64,000 nucleotides of DNA from Oribacterium parvum ACB1 (lineage in GTDB: Bacteria; Bacillota; Clostridia; Lachnospirales; Lachnospiraceae). The stretch is taken from positions 2,104,501 through 2,168,500 of the forward strand of contig NZ_KE148312.1 of NCBI RefSeq assembly GCF_000238055.2, given 5' to 3'. The notes under the pieces were generated by a model. The model was not told the DNA's origin. It did no database searches and was given only the letters and a program-made list of their open reading frames with translations. How positions within the stretch are numbered: the first letter of the stretch is position 1; every line of letters starts with the position of its first letter. Positions 7,985-17,800 of this stretch are shown piece by piece. The position numbers and the translations under genes are program-made.

Positions 7985-10570
7985 TTAGTTAGAAGGACCT
8001 TTCTTTATTCCGGGTCCCTGTTCGGAAATGATGACTCTTCCGTTACTCAAGTTTTCCTCTTCATCGCCGCCTTCTTCCTCTGTCTCTTCAGGCTGATAGC
8101 GATAGTAATGGTCATCCGTATCCAAATCTCTTAAGTTCTCCGGAACAAGCATAGCTCCCCAAGAGGTATGATAGTCACACTTTTCTGTGGGTACAGTGCC
8201 TCTTGCAAAGAGCTCTGTAATCACTGCACTTCCTCTGTAGTCATTGTAGCAACCGGAAGTTGGAAGGAGTCCGGACTTTCGGCAGACCTTCTCTTCCACA
8301 ATGCTATCCGGTTTTTCGAAGCCGATATCGGCCTTTCCTTCATGAATCTTTGCCATGATTTTCCGCCAAATATCCTTATGGAAGCCGGTTCCTCCGTTAT
8401 ATTCTCCACTTCCTGCATCCTTTAAGACCTGATTTTCATCACAACCACCCCAGACTCCGGCAAGGTAATATGGTGTAAAACCGACAAACCAGATATCTCT
8501 GTTATTGCTTGTAGTTCCGGATTTTCCGGCTTGACTCATGCCGTCAAAATGAGCTCTTGTGGAGGTTGAGCTGACACGAACATCGGAAGCAAAAGCACGC
8601 TTGGATTCCATAGATTCCCGCATTGCATCCGTGAGGAGGTATGCCGTGCTTTCCTTCATAACCTGTGTCGCCTCATCCTCTGTGGTATCAATTAAAACCT
8701 TACCGTTCTGGTCTATGATTTTAGAGAAAAACTTAGCCTTTTGTAATTTTCCTCCATTGGCAATGACCCCATATGCCTGCGTCAATTCCAGGTTGGAAAC
8801 ACCGCGCGTCAATCCCCCCAGCGCCAACGCGGCATTTTCATCATCCTTTACCAAAGAAGTAATACCCAGAGATTCTGCATACTGATAGCCACGCTCCGGT
8901 TTTACCGTTTCCATAAGGCAACGCACCGCAACGATATTTAAGGAGTATACTATACCGTCCCGAATGCTTTGGAAACCAAGATATCCACCCGAATACCAGT
9001 TCTTAAAAGTCTTTTTTCCGACTGTGTACTCTGAATCATAGTAGGTAGAAGCAAGAGTTGCACCGTAGAGATCAATTGCCGGAGCAAAGGAACTTATGAC
9101 CTTAAAGGTGGATCCGGGCTGACGAAGCACATTCGATGCACGATTTAAAGTCTTACTCTGCTTTTTCTCGCCTCTTCCTCCTGTCAAAGCCAGGACTTCA
9201 CCGCTGTGAGGATCCATTAAGACAAAGGAGGCCTGAGGCTCCAAAACATAGTCTATCGTTTCTCCGAGAATGCGATCGGTGTCGATCGTAACCTTTGCCT
9301 TAAATTCGTCTATTCTTTTATTTGCCTGATCCTTAGAATTGTAAAGGCCGTTAAAACTGATGCCTTTTCCTTCCTTTAAATATTTTGCAATATCCTTCTC
9401 ACTGAAATTGACGATACTGCCGTCTTTATGTTGTAAGGTATAGCGCCAGGTAATCGAGTATTTTGCCGTATCGTAATTCTCCGGATCATTGATTTCTTTA
9501 TCCACAATCGCCTGTAAATCCGGGTCCTGATTGGCATAAATCGTTAAGCCGCCAGAATAAAGCAGCTTTGTCGCATCTTCTTTAGAATAGTTGAGCCTTT
9601 CCATAAAAGCATCCACTACCTGCTCCGTCAGTTCATCGGTGTAATACGAATACGGTTTATCTTCTCCGCTAGTCGAGAGATTCACATTCTGTATTCTCTC
9701 ATATACCGGATCCGCCAAGGCTTCATTATAGCGAGTTTCATCGATATAGCCCTGCTTTAGCATATTTTTTAAAACCTGCTTCCGTCTTGCGGCATTTTTA
9801 TCCGGATGCGTAATCGGGTTTAAGCCGGAAGGATTCTTAGTAATGGCAGCAATTACCGTTGATTCCGAAAGACTTAAGTTGCTTACCTCTTTATTAAAAT
9901 AACGTCTTGCTGCAACCTTCACTCCAAGTGTATTTGCCCCGAGATTAATGGTGTTTAAGTACTCGGTCAGAATGCTTTTTTTGATCTGCTTCTTCTCTAA
10001 TCCGGGCTGATCCTCCAGCTCCAGTGCCAGGTACTGCTCCTGAAACTTTCGAACATACTTTTCAAATTTTCCCTCGTGAAGACCTCCACCGAAAACATTG
10101 TTTTTTAGAAGCTGCTGCGTAATTGTCGATCCTCCTCCAGCTGAACTGTCGTCGGAAACCACACCTTTTACCGCACGCATAATAGAACGGAAATCGATTC
10201 CGTTATGACTCCAAAAGCGCTCATCCTCAATCGCAACAAAAGCATTGATCAGATCCTTCGGAAGCTCCTCATACGTTACCCTCTCTCTATTCGAGCCTTC
10301 CGTAACAAGAGTCGACATCAAATTTCCTTTTTTATCGTAAATCTTCGTAGCATAGGCAGTCGGTCCCACATGAATTTTTTGAATATCCGGTGCCGAATCC
10401 AAAATCCCTTTGAACATGCCATAAGAAAAAGATACACCTAAAAAAAGCGAAGCTACGAAACAGAACAAGATTACGGTTTTTATGATTCCCGTAAACCTGT
10501 GCCATATTCGTGCTCGCTTACTTTTCATTTCATATAAACGATTCTCTATACTGTATTTTGTGAACTTCAT
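7985..10570 (-). CDS. Class A penicillin-binding protein (PBP1A type)
   Basis: This bifunctional enzyme polymerises glycan strands and crosslinks peptidoglycan outside the membrane. Of 861 residues, about 28-52 form the membrane anchor. The glycosyltransferase-51 domain shows EDERFWSHNGID (about 115-126) and GGSTITQQLLKN. The transpeptidase domain has the SxxK motif in PGSTFK (about 485-490), SLN (about 553) and KSGTT (683-687). The C-terminus has a cysteine-bearing CRKSGLLPTSGC segment followed by an acidic tail. The ATG follows AAGGACGAAGA. It lies just downstream of the sigma/RsiV-like pair, which could relate to wall stress, though the 54-base gap does not prove cotranscription. Confidence 0.97.
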   Translation of the reverse strand: MKFTKYSIENRLYEMKSKRARIWHRFTGIIKTVILFCFVASLFLGVSFSYGMFKGILDSAPDIQKIHVGPTAYATKIYDKKGNLMSTLVTEGSNRERVTYEELPKDLINAFVAIEDERFWSHNGIDFRSIMRAVKGVVSDDSSAGGGSTITQQLLKNNVFGGGLHEGKFEKYVRKFQEQYLALELEDQPGLEKKQIKKSILTEYLNTINLGANTLGVKVAARRYFNKEVSNLSLSESTVIAAITKNPSGLNPITHPDKNAARRKQVLKNMLKQGYIDETRYNEALADPVYERIQNVNLSTSGEDKPYSYYTDELTEQVVDAFMERLNYSKEDATKLLYSGGLTIYANQDPDLQAIVDKEINDPENYDTAKYSITWRYTLQHKDGSIVNFSEKDIAKYLKEGKGISFNGLYNSKDQANKRIDEFKAKVTIDTDRILGETIDYVLEPQASFVLMDPHSGEVLALTGGRGEKKQSKTLNRASNVLRQPGSTFKVISSFAPAIDLYGATLASTYYDSEYTVGKKTFKNWYSGGYLGFQSIRDGIVYSLNIVAVRCLMETVKPERGYQYAESLGITSLVKDDENAALALGGLTRGVSNLELTQAYGVIANGGKLQKAKFFSKIIDQNGKVLIDTTEDEATQVMKESTAYLLTDAMRESMESKRAFASDVRVSSTSTRAHFDGMSQAGKSGTTSNNRDIWFVGFTPYYLAGVWGGCDENQVLKDAGSGEYNGGTGFHKDIWRKIMAKIHEGKADIGFEKPDSIVEEKVCRKSGLLPTSGCYNDYRGSAVITELFARGTVPTEKCDYHTSWGAMLVPENLRDLDTDDHYYRYQPEETEEEGGDEEENLSNGRVIISEQGPGIKKGPSN

Positions 10571-10624
10571 TCTTCGTCCTTAGTATGCAAAGTCAAATTT
10601 ACCGCATACCATTCTATCATAAGC

Positions 10625-11584
10625 CTAGCTCTCCTGCCATATACTCTTAGGCATAATAAATTGACTTTCTCCCATAGACATCGGTGCTACTTCTCCTTGG
10701 GGGAAGACCAAAACCAATTGATTATCCGCATTGATATAGAAGCTCTGCTCATCTCCAATTTCCTCAAAGCCCTCATTATCCTCGCCGTCACGGACAAAGT
10801 ATTTGTTTTCGGAACTTCTGTTATGTTCTTTAATCTGTCTTTTTACTTCGTCTGAGAGTATTTTCTTATAATCTGTCCTATCCAAAAAAAGTTCCGGGAG
10901 GCTTAGGAGCTTTCCGCTTTTTTTATCTACCGTATAATAGTGGTGAACGGTTTCCGAATCTCCTTCTTGCTTTAACACGGAAAGGGACAGAACATAGTAA
11001 TCTTCGGAGTTTAAAATCAAATCGGAGCTTACATCCAGATTTTTAAACTCGGTGCCGGCCAGCTCTTCCTTGAATTCTCGAATCCACTCTTCCGTCTTTT
11101 TCTCGATATCCAAATTGATCTTTTCTGCAGAATTTGCCTTTTCGGACTCTAGCGAAGCAGAACCGTTAGAAAGGCTTAAGTCTTCGCTTTCTGCCGCTTC
11201 ACCGGCCACCATTTTCTCTTCCTTTAAGGCATCTCCTTCCGCATCCAAGCCATCCACGGCAAGATAGGGAGTCTGAACCTTAGCAGAATGATTACCGTCA
11301 TTAAACGAATACTTCCGAAGGGTAATGAACTGGAAATATCGTCCAAGACCCGGAATCGCCTGTAGTGCATATGCACTTTGTTCCGAAACATTGGGAAGAA
11401 TCAGGGAAAGCATAAGGCAGGCCGCAACTGCAGTCTTAATAAAAGGATGTTTTACTCCTTTTCTTAGTTCCTTTCCGTGGAAAGAAAAAAGCTTTGTTTT
11501 GCTCTTCACGGCTTCCTCATCGGCTTCCAGAATAAAACGATCATCAATTTTTCCTATCGCATCTATCAGCTTCCAATCCTTCAT
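10625..11584 (-). CDS. RsiV-like anti-sigma factor (DUF3298 domain)
   Basis: The 319-residue protein has a cytoplasmic N-terminus of about 47 residues, one membrane segment (about 48-64, AAVACLMLSLILP) and an extracellular part. The C-terminal 130 residues fit the DUF3298 fold: HHYYTVDKKSGKLLSLPELF, then FYINADNQLVLVFPQGEVAP. This is the pattern of Bacillus RsiV, which holds its ECF sigma factor inactive and, in Bacillus, senses lysozyme. Its ATG overlaps the sigma-gene stop by 4 bases (ATGA), showing translational coupling. An acidic Ser/Glu/Ala-rich linker lies between the membrane and the domain. The trigger here is not known. Confidence 0.85.
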   Translation of the reverse strand: MKDWKLIDAIGKIDDRFILEADEEAVKSKTKLFSFHGKELRKGVKHPFIKTAVAACLMLSLILPNVSEQSAYALQAIPGLGRYFQFITLRKYSFNDGNHSAKVQTPYLAVDGLDAEGDALKEEKMVAGEAAESEDLSLSNGSASLESEKANSAEKINLDIEKKTEEWIREFKEELAGTEFKNLDVSSDLILNSEDYYVLSLSVLKQEGDSETVHHYYTVDKKSGKLLSLPELFLDRTDYKKILSDEVKRQIKEHNRSSENKYFVRDGEDNEGFEEIGDEQSFYINADNQLVLVFPQGEVAPMSMGESQFIMPKSIWQES

Positions 11585-12141
11585 AGTAACCCTTCTTTTT
11601 CCAGCTTCTTCTTTAAAGCATCTCTCATACGATAAAGACTCACCTTCACCTTACTTTCGCTTGCATTAAAGCGCTCCGCTATCTCTTTAATCTCCTCATG
11701 ATAAAAATATCGGCGAATAAAGAAAACTCGACTCTCTTTCTTTTGTTCTCCGAGAAATGCATTGATAGCCGCAACAAGAGCATCTTCATTGATATGCTCT
11801 TCTACATTATTAATAGAAAGCTGTATATCTTCTCCGAGTTCGTCTATACTTTCTATAAAATCATTTCCCGCACGCTTTTTAGCATGCAACATCTTTAATC
11901 GATTAATCGCAAAATTTCTCACAATTTTTGCACAATAAGCCTTTAAAAACAGGGGTTTCTCCGGAGGAATTGCATTCCAGACGCTTAGCCAGGTATCGTT
12001 AAGGATTTCTTCCACATCTTCCTTTTGCGATAAAATCTGTCCTGCTATTTTTCCGCAGTACGCCTTATATTGCTCCTGCAAACGGAGAATCCCCTCTTCA
12101 CTTCGTGCAAAAAACAAATCTATGATCTGCTGATCTTCCAT
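11581..12141 (-). CDS. ECF-type RNA polymerase sigma factor (SigV/RpoE-like)
   Basis: The 186-residue protein shows region 2 (ILNDTWLSVWNAIPPEKPLFLKAYCAKI, residues about 47-74, quoted only by ends here: ILNDTW to YCAKI) and region 4 with a helix-turn-helix (EIKEIAERFNASESKVKVS). No region 1.1 or 3 is present, as in ECF factors. The ATG at 12141 is preferred over the in-frame GTG at 12147 because AGGTGAG lies just before it. It overlaps the RsiV-like gene by 4 bases. Such pairs usually control their own operon plus envelope-defence genes; no ECF promoter could be placed confidently in the window. Confidence 0.92.
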   Translation of the reverse strand: MEDQQIIDLFFARSEEGILRLQEQYKAYCGKIAGQILSQKEDVEEILNDTWLSVWNAIPPEKPLFLKAYCAKIVRNFAINRLKMLHAKKRAGNDFIESIDELGEDIQLSINNVEEHINEDALVAAINAFLGEQKKESRVFFIRRYFYHEEIKEIAERFNASESKVKVSLYRMRDALKKKLEKEGLL

Positions 12142-12239
12142 ACTCACCTACAAATTTTTCTGATTTTCATTCCATTCTTATGTAAGAGAATAAGAAAAAA
12201 ATTTGTCCGAAGTGTGAACCGATTATGCTTTTCTACAGA

Positions 12240-12647
12240 TTAGGCTTTTTCTACAGAAAGAACTTCTCCTGTGAAGGCATCTGCCTCGGAAAGTTCTCCG
12301 GTGTAATGTACAACAACTTCATCTCCGTCCTTTACCTCGCTAAGTCCCTCCGGCTTTTTGTCAAAGCTTAGTGCATAGGACTTTCCATCCTCCGTGGTTA
12401 CGGTAAACATGAAGTCTTTGATTTCGGAAATCTTACCCTTCAATTCTTCCCCATCCGTTTTCTTTTCTTCCGCTTTTTCTGTTTCCTTTGCAGTCTCGGA
12501 AGCAGCCACAGTTGTATTCTTCTCAGCAGCACTGCTTCCGCCCTTAGCTCCACATGCCATCATGGATGCCCCCATGAGAACGGAAAGGGAAAGGACAGCT
12601 GCCTTCTTCCATAAAGCATTCTTTTCAGTTAAAGTGTTTTTTTTCAT
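12240..12647 (-). CDS. Small lipoprotein of unknown function
   Basis: The ATG at 12647 is chosen because it has GGAGG eight bases upstream and begins a clean signal peptide; the longer frame to 12713 has none. The lipobox ends ASMMAC with the lipidated Cys at about residue 32. Then comes a low-complexity Ala/Glu/Lys linker and a compact domain of about 65 residues (from GKISEIKDFMFTV to the end) that looks like a small beta-barrel. No named family is recognised. It sits between rho and the sigma gene on the same strand. Confidence 0.82.
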   Translation of the reverse strand: MKKNTLTEKNALWKKAAVLSLSVLMGASMMACGAKGGSSAAEKNTTVAASETAKETEKAEEKKTDGEELKGKISEIKDFMFTVTTEDGKSYALSFDKKPEGLSEVKDGDEVVVHYTGELSEADAFTGEVLSVEKA

Positions 12648-12755
12648 TTTTTTATCCTCCATCTCTAACAAGCGGTTAAGCCGCTCTTTCTGTGGATCCA
12701 TTTTTTTATCCACATATATAGAGACAGAGGATATCTGTAAAGGTTACATTTATTT

Positions 12756-14507
12756 TTAAAAATTTTTCTTATTAACTCGAACGTAGACATTCTCATTTCG
12801 TTCCGTAGAAGGTCTGTCCATGGAACTTATGCTTCTTCCCCTTACCAGAGTTTCGCAAAGCTTAATGTTGTTTAGGGTTCTGTCAAAAAGAGACAAAGTG
12901 TCTTCCACAGCGCTCTTTTTATCAGAGGAAAGTTCACGATGTAAAAAATCTGCCGCATCCTTCTCTAACGGACTAAGCAAAAGGTCATCCCTTCTGGTGC
13001 CGGATTTTTGAATATCGATTGCCGGGAAAATGCGTCTTTCCTGCAGTTCACGATTCAATACCAGTTCCATATTGCCCGTTCCCTTAAATTCCTCATAAAT
13101 CACATCATCCATACGGGATCCGGTATCCACCAAAGCAGTGGCCAAAATGGTAAGACTTCCGCCCTCACGGATATTTCTTGCCGCGCCGAAGAAACGCTTC
13201 GGCATGTGCAATGCCGCTGAATCCATACCGCCGGAGAGAATCTTTCCGGAAGAAGGAACAATCAGATTATAGGCTCTTGCCAGCCTTGTAATACTGTCTA
13301 AAAGGATACACACATCCTGTCCCTGTTCAACCAGACGCTTTGCTCTTTCGATGGTCATCTCCGCTACTCTCTTATGATGTTCCGGAAGTTCATCAAAGGT
13401 GGAATAAATAACCTGTACCTTATCTCCCACTACTTCTTCCATCATATCCGTTACTTCTTCCGGCCTCTCGTCAATCAGAAGAATCATAAGAGTCATATCG
13501 GGTTCATTTTTCAAAATAGACTGTGCAATCTGCTTTAGCAAAGTGGTTTTTCCGGCCTTAGGAGGAGAAACAATCATTCCTCTCTGTCCTTTTCCAATCG
13601 GAGCTAAGAGATCCAAGACCCGAAGTGAGGTGGAAACACGCTTTCCTTCTCTTTCCATGGGAATACGCTCATCCGGAAAGATAGGAGTCAGCTTGTCGAA
13701 ATCGGAACGACCGAAAATTGCGGAAAGGGGAAGTGAATTTACTCTTTCAATGTAAAGCAATGCACTGTAACGTTCTTGCGGATTTCTGGACTTGGCATAG
13801 CCGTAAAGCATATCTCCCGTCTTCAGATGGAAACGGCGAATCATCAGATTGTTTACATAGACATCTTGGTCTCCCGGAAGAAAATTCTCCGAACGGATAA
13901 AACCGTAGCCTTCCGGCATGATTTCCAAAATACCGTGAACAGCCCTTGCATCGGCATCTCTCGGTCCTTCTTTTTTGACGGATTCCTCTTTGGGGGTCTG
14001 AAGCGGAAGATTTTCCGCAGAATAGGAAGCGAAGTTTTCTTCAACTGCCATCTTTGTAGAAATGGGAGAAAGATTAGCTTCGGAGCTCAACTCTACTTTC
14101 TCCTCAGTAGAAGTTTCTGTAGGAAGCCCTGTTTCATCTATGGACAGAGAAGTTTCTTGAACAGATGATTCCTTCTTTTTGACAGCTACCGTTTTCGCTT
14201 TTATCGGACTTTCCTTCTTTTTTTCCGGTTTTTCCTTCTGTTTTTCCGGCTTTTCCGTCGCTTTTTCCGAACTTGGATGAGCTTTTGTAGAAGCTCCTTT
14301 ATCCTCTTCAGAACCATCCTTAGACTTAGCCGTTGTTTTCTTCACGGTTGATTTCTTTGTTCCGGCTGCTTTACTACTCTTTTTCACTTCTTTTTCCAAA
14401 GCGGATTCTGCGGAAACAAGCTCTGCCGTCTCCGCTTTCTTGGGTCGTCCCCTTCTTTTCTTTTCCGCTGTTACAGTCTCACCGGCTTCCCTGTTCATTT
14501 CATCCAT
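12756..14507 (-). CDS. rho: Transcription termination factor Rho
   Basis: Rho is a hexameric RNA-dependent ATPase that stops untranslated transcripts. The core shows the cold-shock RNA-binding domain ([20 protein letters not shown]), the Walker [14 protein letters not shown], the Walker B region [13 protein letters not shown] and [12 protein letters not shown] choose the ATG at 14507 because GAGGAG lies nine bases before it; in-frame alternatives are GTG 14549 and ATG 14534. The protein is about 583 residues because of a roughly 170-residue Lys/Glu/Ser/Thr-rich N-terminal extension, beginning with an AT-hook-like KKRRGRPKK. Such extensions occur in several Firmicutes and Actinobacteria and may bind RNA or alter phase behaviour. 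Confidence 0.96.
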   Translation of the reverse strand: MDEMNREAGETVTAEKKRRGRPKKAETAELVSAESALEKEVKKSSKAAGTKKSTVKKTTAKSKDGSEEDKGASTKAHPSSEKATEKPEKQKEKPEKKKESPIKAKTVAVKKKESSVQETSLSIDETGLPTETSTEEKVELSSEANLSPISTKMAVEENFASYSAENLPLQTPKEESVKKEGPRDADARAVHGILEIMPEGYGFIRSENFLPGDQDVYVNNLMIRRFHLKTGDMLYGYAKSRNPQERYSALLYIERVNSLPLSAIFGRSDFDKLTPIFPDERIPMEREGKRVSTSLRVLDLLAPIGKGQRGMIVSPPKAGKTTLLKQIAQSILKNEPDMTLMILLIDERPEEVTDMMEEVVGDKVQVIYSTFDELPEHHKRVAEMTIERAKRLVEQGQDVCILLDSITRLARAYNLIVPSSGKILSGGMDSAALHMPKRFFGAARNIREGGSLTILATALVDTGSRMDDVIYEEFKGTGNMELVLNRELQERRIFPAIDIQKSGTRRDDLLLSPLEKDAADFLHRELSSDKKSAVEDTLSLFDRTLNNIKLCETLVRGRSISSMDRPSTERNENVYVRVNKKNF

Positions 14508-14863
14508 GGAATTATTCTCCTCTGTTCCTTCCATCTTTACTCTACTCACTCCTTCAAGTACTCTATTTTATCGGCAAAAATATAGCATTAGATAATGCTT
14601 TGCTCTTGATTCTTCTCAGTTTCCTGATTTCTTTCCGGTTTAGATAGAAATGAATCGATAATTGAACTAGGGAGATCCTTTTCTTTACAAAGAATGATTT
14701 CGAATCTGAAAGAGGAGCAATATTTTACAGATAAAAACTGCCGATTATATCGGCGAAATATACCTTAGTACAAAAAATAAATTTGGATTGTATAACTTGA
14801 GCTTTCATTTTATCAAAATAAAATGAAAAAGAAAATACCCTTGTTACACAATCCACCCGTAAA
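14508..14863 (-). other. 356-base intergenic region between addA and rho
   Basis: No gene is seen. It holds two hairpins on the minus strand and a possible rho promoter. A 15-base palindrome at 14740-14754 (GCCGAT-3-ATCGGC) contains TATAAT on the minus strand with TTGTAC 18 bases upstream, and the same palindrome is followed by a T-rich stretch, so it may act as operator, promoter or weak terminator. The remaining roughly 200 bases before rho form a leader with no clear structure that I can resolve. Confidence 0.5.
14768..14854 (-). terminator. Probable addAB terminator with nested hairpin
   Basis: On the minus strand GGATTGTGTAAC pairs with GTTATACAATCC (14843-14854 with 14785-14796; 11 Watson-Crick pairs plus one G-U). 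Inside lies a second perfect 11-bp hairpin, TTTCATTTTAT with ATAAAATGAAA (14803-14828). The outer stem is followed by AAATTTATTTTTTG. It starts 10 bases past the addA stop codon. Confidence 0.5.
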
Positions 14864-17800
14864 TCACAGCTCTACTTCTTTTCCGAGAGCAAAAGAATAG
14901 AGCACCCTTCTTTTCACTTTTATCCCTATTATAGCTTCCAATGCCGCACTATATAGTTCCATCTGCTTTCTGTAACGCTCGACAAGCTCCGCTGCGTTCC
15001 CTACCCGATCGGTTTTATAGTCAACAAGGATTATCCCGTCCTCTTCAACAATAAAAGCATCAATGATTCCTTGCAGGAGAACCTCTTCTCTTTCCTCCCC
15101 CTTTTGGAAAAGCTCCTTATAAGGAAGTGCCTGCATAAAATGTTTTTCGCGGAACAGTCGCTTCTCTCGAAAAGCTTCTTTCATTTTGATGCCCAAGGGA
15201 GATGCTAAATATTTTTCCAGTTTGCCTCTATGAATGAGTTCCAGCTCCTCTTCTTCCAATATATCCGGAAGCTGTTCTAATCCCTTATTATAGTCAAATA
15301 AAGCCAAAGCATGGTGAAAGCTGTCTCCAATCCGTGCTCCGCGGCTTTTCTCTTTTTTCTCGGAATAAGAATGAAATTCCGTATCTTCATTCGGAAGTTC
15401 TTGAATTTGAATCACTTCCGTTTTCTCTTTTTTTTCAAGCGAGCGCATCTCCTCCTTAAGCTTCTCCATCGCTTCTTCCTTCAAAAGGGATACCGCATAT
15501 TTCGGATAAAGATGTGTACTCTCTTCATGTGGGTAAACATAATGAAAATCCTTGTCCCAGCATTCTTCCTCTATCGTCTTTTCTTTTGGACTCCGCAAAA
15601 ATTGGTAAAGTGCCTTTTCAACGTCTATCGCTTCTTCTTTCTCCTTTTCTGCTTCATCCTTTATTGTTTCCTGCGTGAGCAGACTAAGTTTCAAAGGAGA
15701 ATGCTCCAGTCCCTGAAAAATCACCTTAGAAAATGCCAGCATAAGAAAATCCAAATAAGAGTTTGCTCCCCTTAAGTCCTCTATACTTAAATCCTGCTTA
15801 GCGGCAAACTTTTTTTCCAGCTTGGAAAAGCTGCTGCAGCTTGCCGTCATAATCAGCTTTTCCTCAGCTCTTGTCATTGCAACATAGAGAAGCCGAAGCT
15901 CCTCTCCCAGATTCTCTTCATTGATTTTCTCTTTAATAGCCGTTCTATGTAATGAAGGATATTTTATCCTCTCCTCCAAATCAATATAATCCGAGGCCAT
16001 GCCCAGTTGCTCATCAAGAAGGATGGTTTCCCTGCTATCCATCTTGTTAAAGCTCTTTTGCAATAGGGAAAGAAAAACCACCTTAAACTGCAAGCCCTTG
16101 GAGTGATGAATGGACATAATGCGAAGAAGATTGTCATTTTCCGAATAAACACTCGCTTCTCCCTCGTCATAATCCTTCTTTCTCGCTTTTTCAATATAGC
16201 GGATAAAATGGAACAAACCGCTATAGCTTCCTTTTTCGAATTTCTTCGCATCATCAATTAATCGGTCCAGATTCGCCTTTCTCTTCTCTCCCATGGGAAG
16301 GCTCTGAACATAAAGATAGTAGGAGCTTTCCTCATAAAGCATATACAGGAGTTCATGGATGCGTAAATTTCTGGATAAAATTCGATATCTTTCCAGACTC
16401 CGGCAAAAATGCTCCCATTTTCCATCCAATTCAGAAGGATAATCCGCTTTATTTTTGCCGACTCCACTTTCTTTCGGATTATGAGCCGATTCGCTACCTT
16501 TTTCTTCTCCTTCCGAGGAAGAGTTTCTCCCTACTTCCATGGAAGAATTTTTCTTTTCTTCCGAAAAACAAGCAAAAGCAGAGACCAGACTGCCATATTT
16601 TATAGTAAGAAAGCTAAGTTCTTCATCCGTAAAGGAGTACATAGGAGAACGAAGAACTGCCGCAAGAGCGATATCCTGCTTCGGATTGTCAATCACGGAA
16701 AGCATGGACAACAGCGTTTCCACCTCAGGCTGAGAATAGTATCCGCCTGCACTCTCTGCATAAGAGGGGATCCCTTCCTCCGTAAATACTTCCACCATAT
16801 CCTTTGCGGATTTTTTGGGAGAACGAAGAAGAATCACCATATCTTTATATTCTATTCCCTGATGATGCAATTCCTTGATTTTCTGTGCAATCATCCTGCA
16901 TTCCAGCTTAAGAGCGCTTTCTTCAGAATCTTCCGTTTCCGTGAGAAGAAGCTCTGCTTGATCGTCTACCCCCTCTTTTTCCTCTCTTCCTAAGAAAAGA
17001 CTGCTTTCTCTGTCATACTCTATACCGCCCAAGTCCTTTTTCATGATTTTATAGAAGCAGGCGTTGACGACATCAATAACTCCCTTAAAAGAACGGAAAT
17101 TCTTCTGCAAAAAAATCTTTGGATAATTTTCATCATAATACTTTACAAGGAAAAGCTCCGGTCTTGCCAATCGGAAACGGTAGATGCTTTGCTTCACATC
17201 TCCTACCTGAAAGACATTCCCCGTAGAAAAACGCTCTTTGGAAAGCGCTTTTACAATATATTCCTGCACCATATTAGAGTCCTGATACTCATCCACAAGA
17301 ATCTCTGAAAGCTCCCCCGCAAGTTCATTTGCTATGGCACTGTATACTTTTTCTCCCTCCTGCTCCTCATAAAGGAGCTTCAGTGCAAAGTGCTCCAAAT
17401 CAGAAAAATCCAGGATATTTCTTTCCCGCTTTTCCTCCTGATATCGCTCCAAAAAGAGAAGACTTAAACGAATCGCTTCCTGCAATCGTTTTCTTCCCTC
17501 TGTTTCCATTTTATCTTCTATATCTTCCGGTAAAATGCTGTAATTCTTCTGCCAGTTTTGAATTACCGCCTTCACAAGGTCTCGTTTTGCCTTGACCTCG
17601 TCCTTTCGTTCGGCCTTGGAATTCTTTAAACGCCCGAATTCGATTGCCTGTATTTTTTTTAAGAGAAGATGAAGAACTTCTCCCTGTTCTTCCTCATTCT
17701 TTATCTCGGAAAGGGCCAAGAGTGTTTCATACTCGTCTTCCAATCTTTCCTTATACTCCATCGGCCCGCCTTCTTCATCACATAGCAAAAGGCCGTCACG

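Noticed and set aside
15311-15775. 154-residue plus-strand frame inside addA
   Set aside because: It is a Phe/Leu-rich antisense shadow of a gene rich in Lys/Glu codons.
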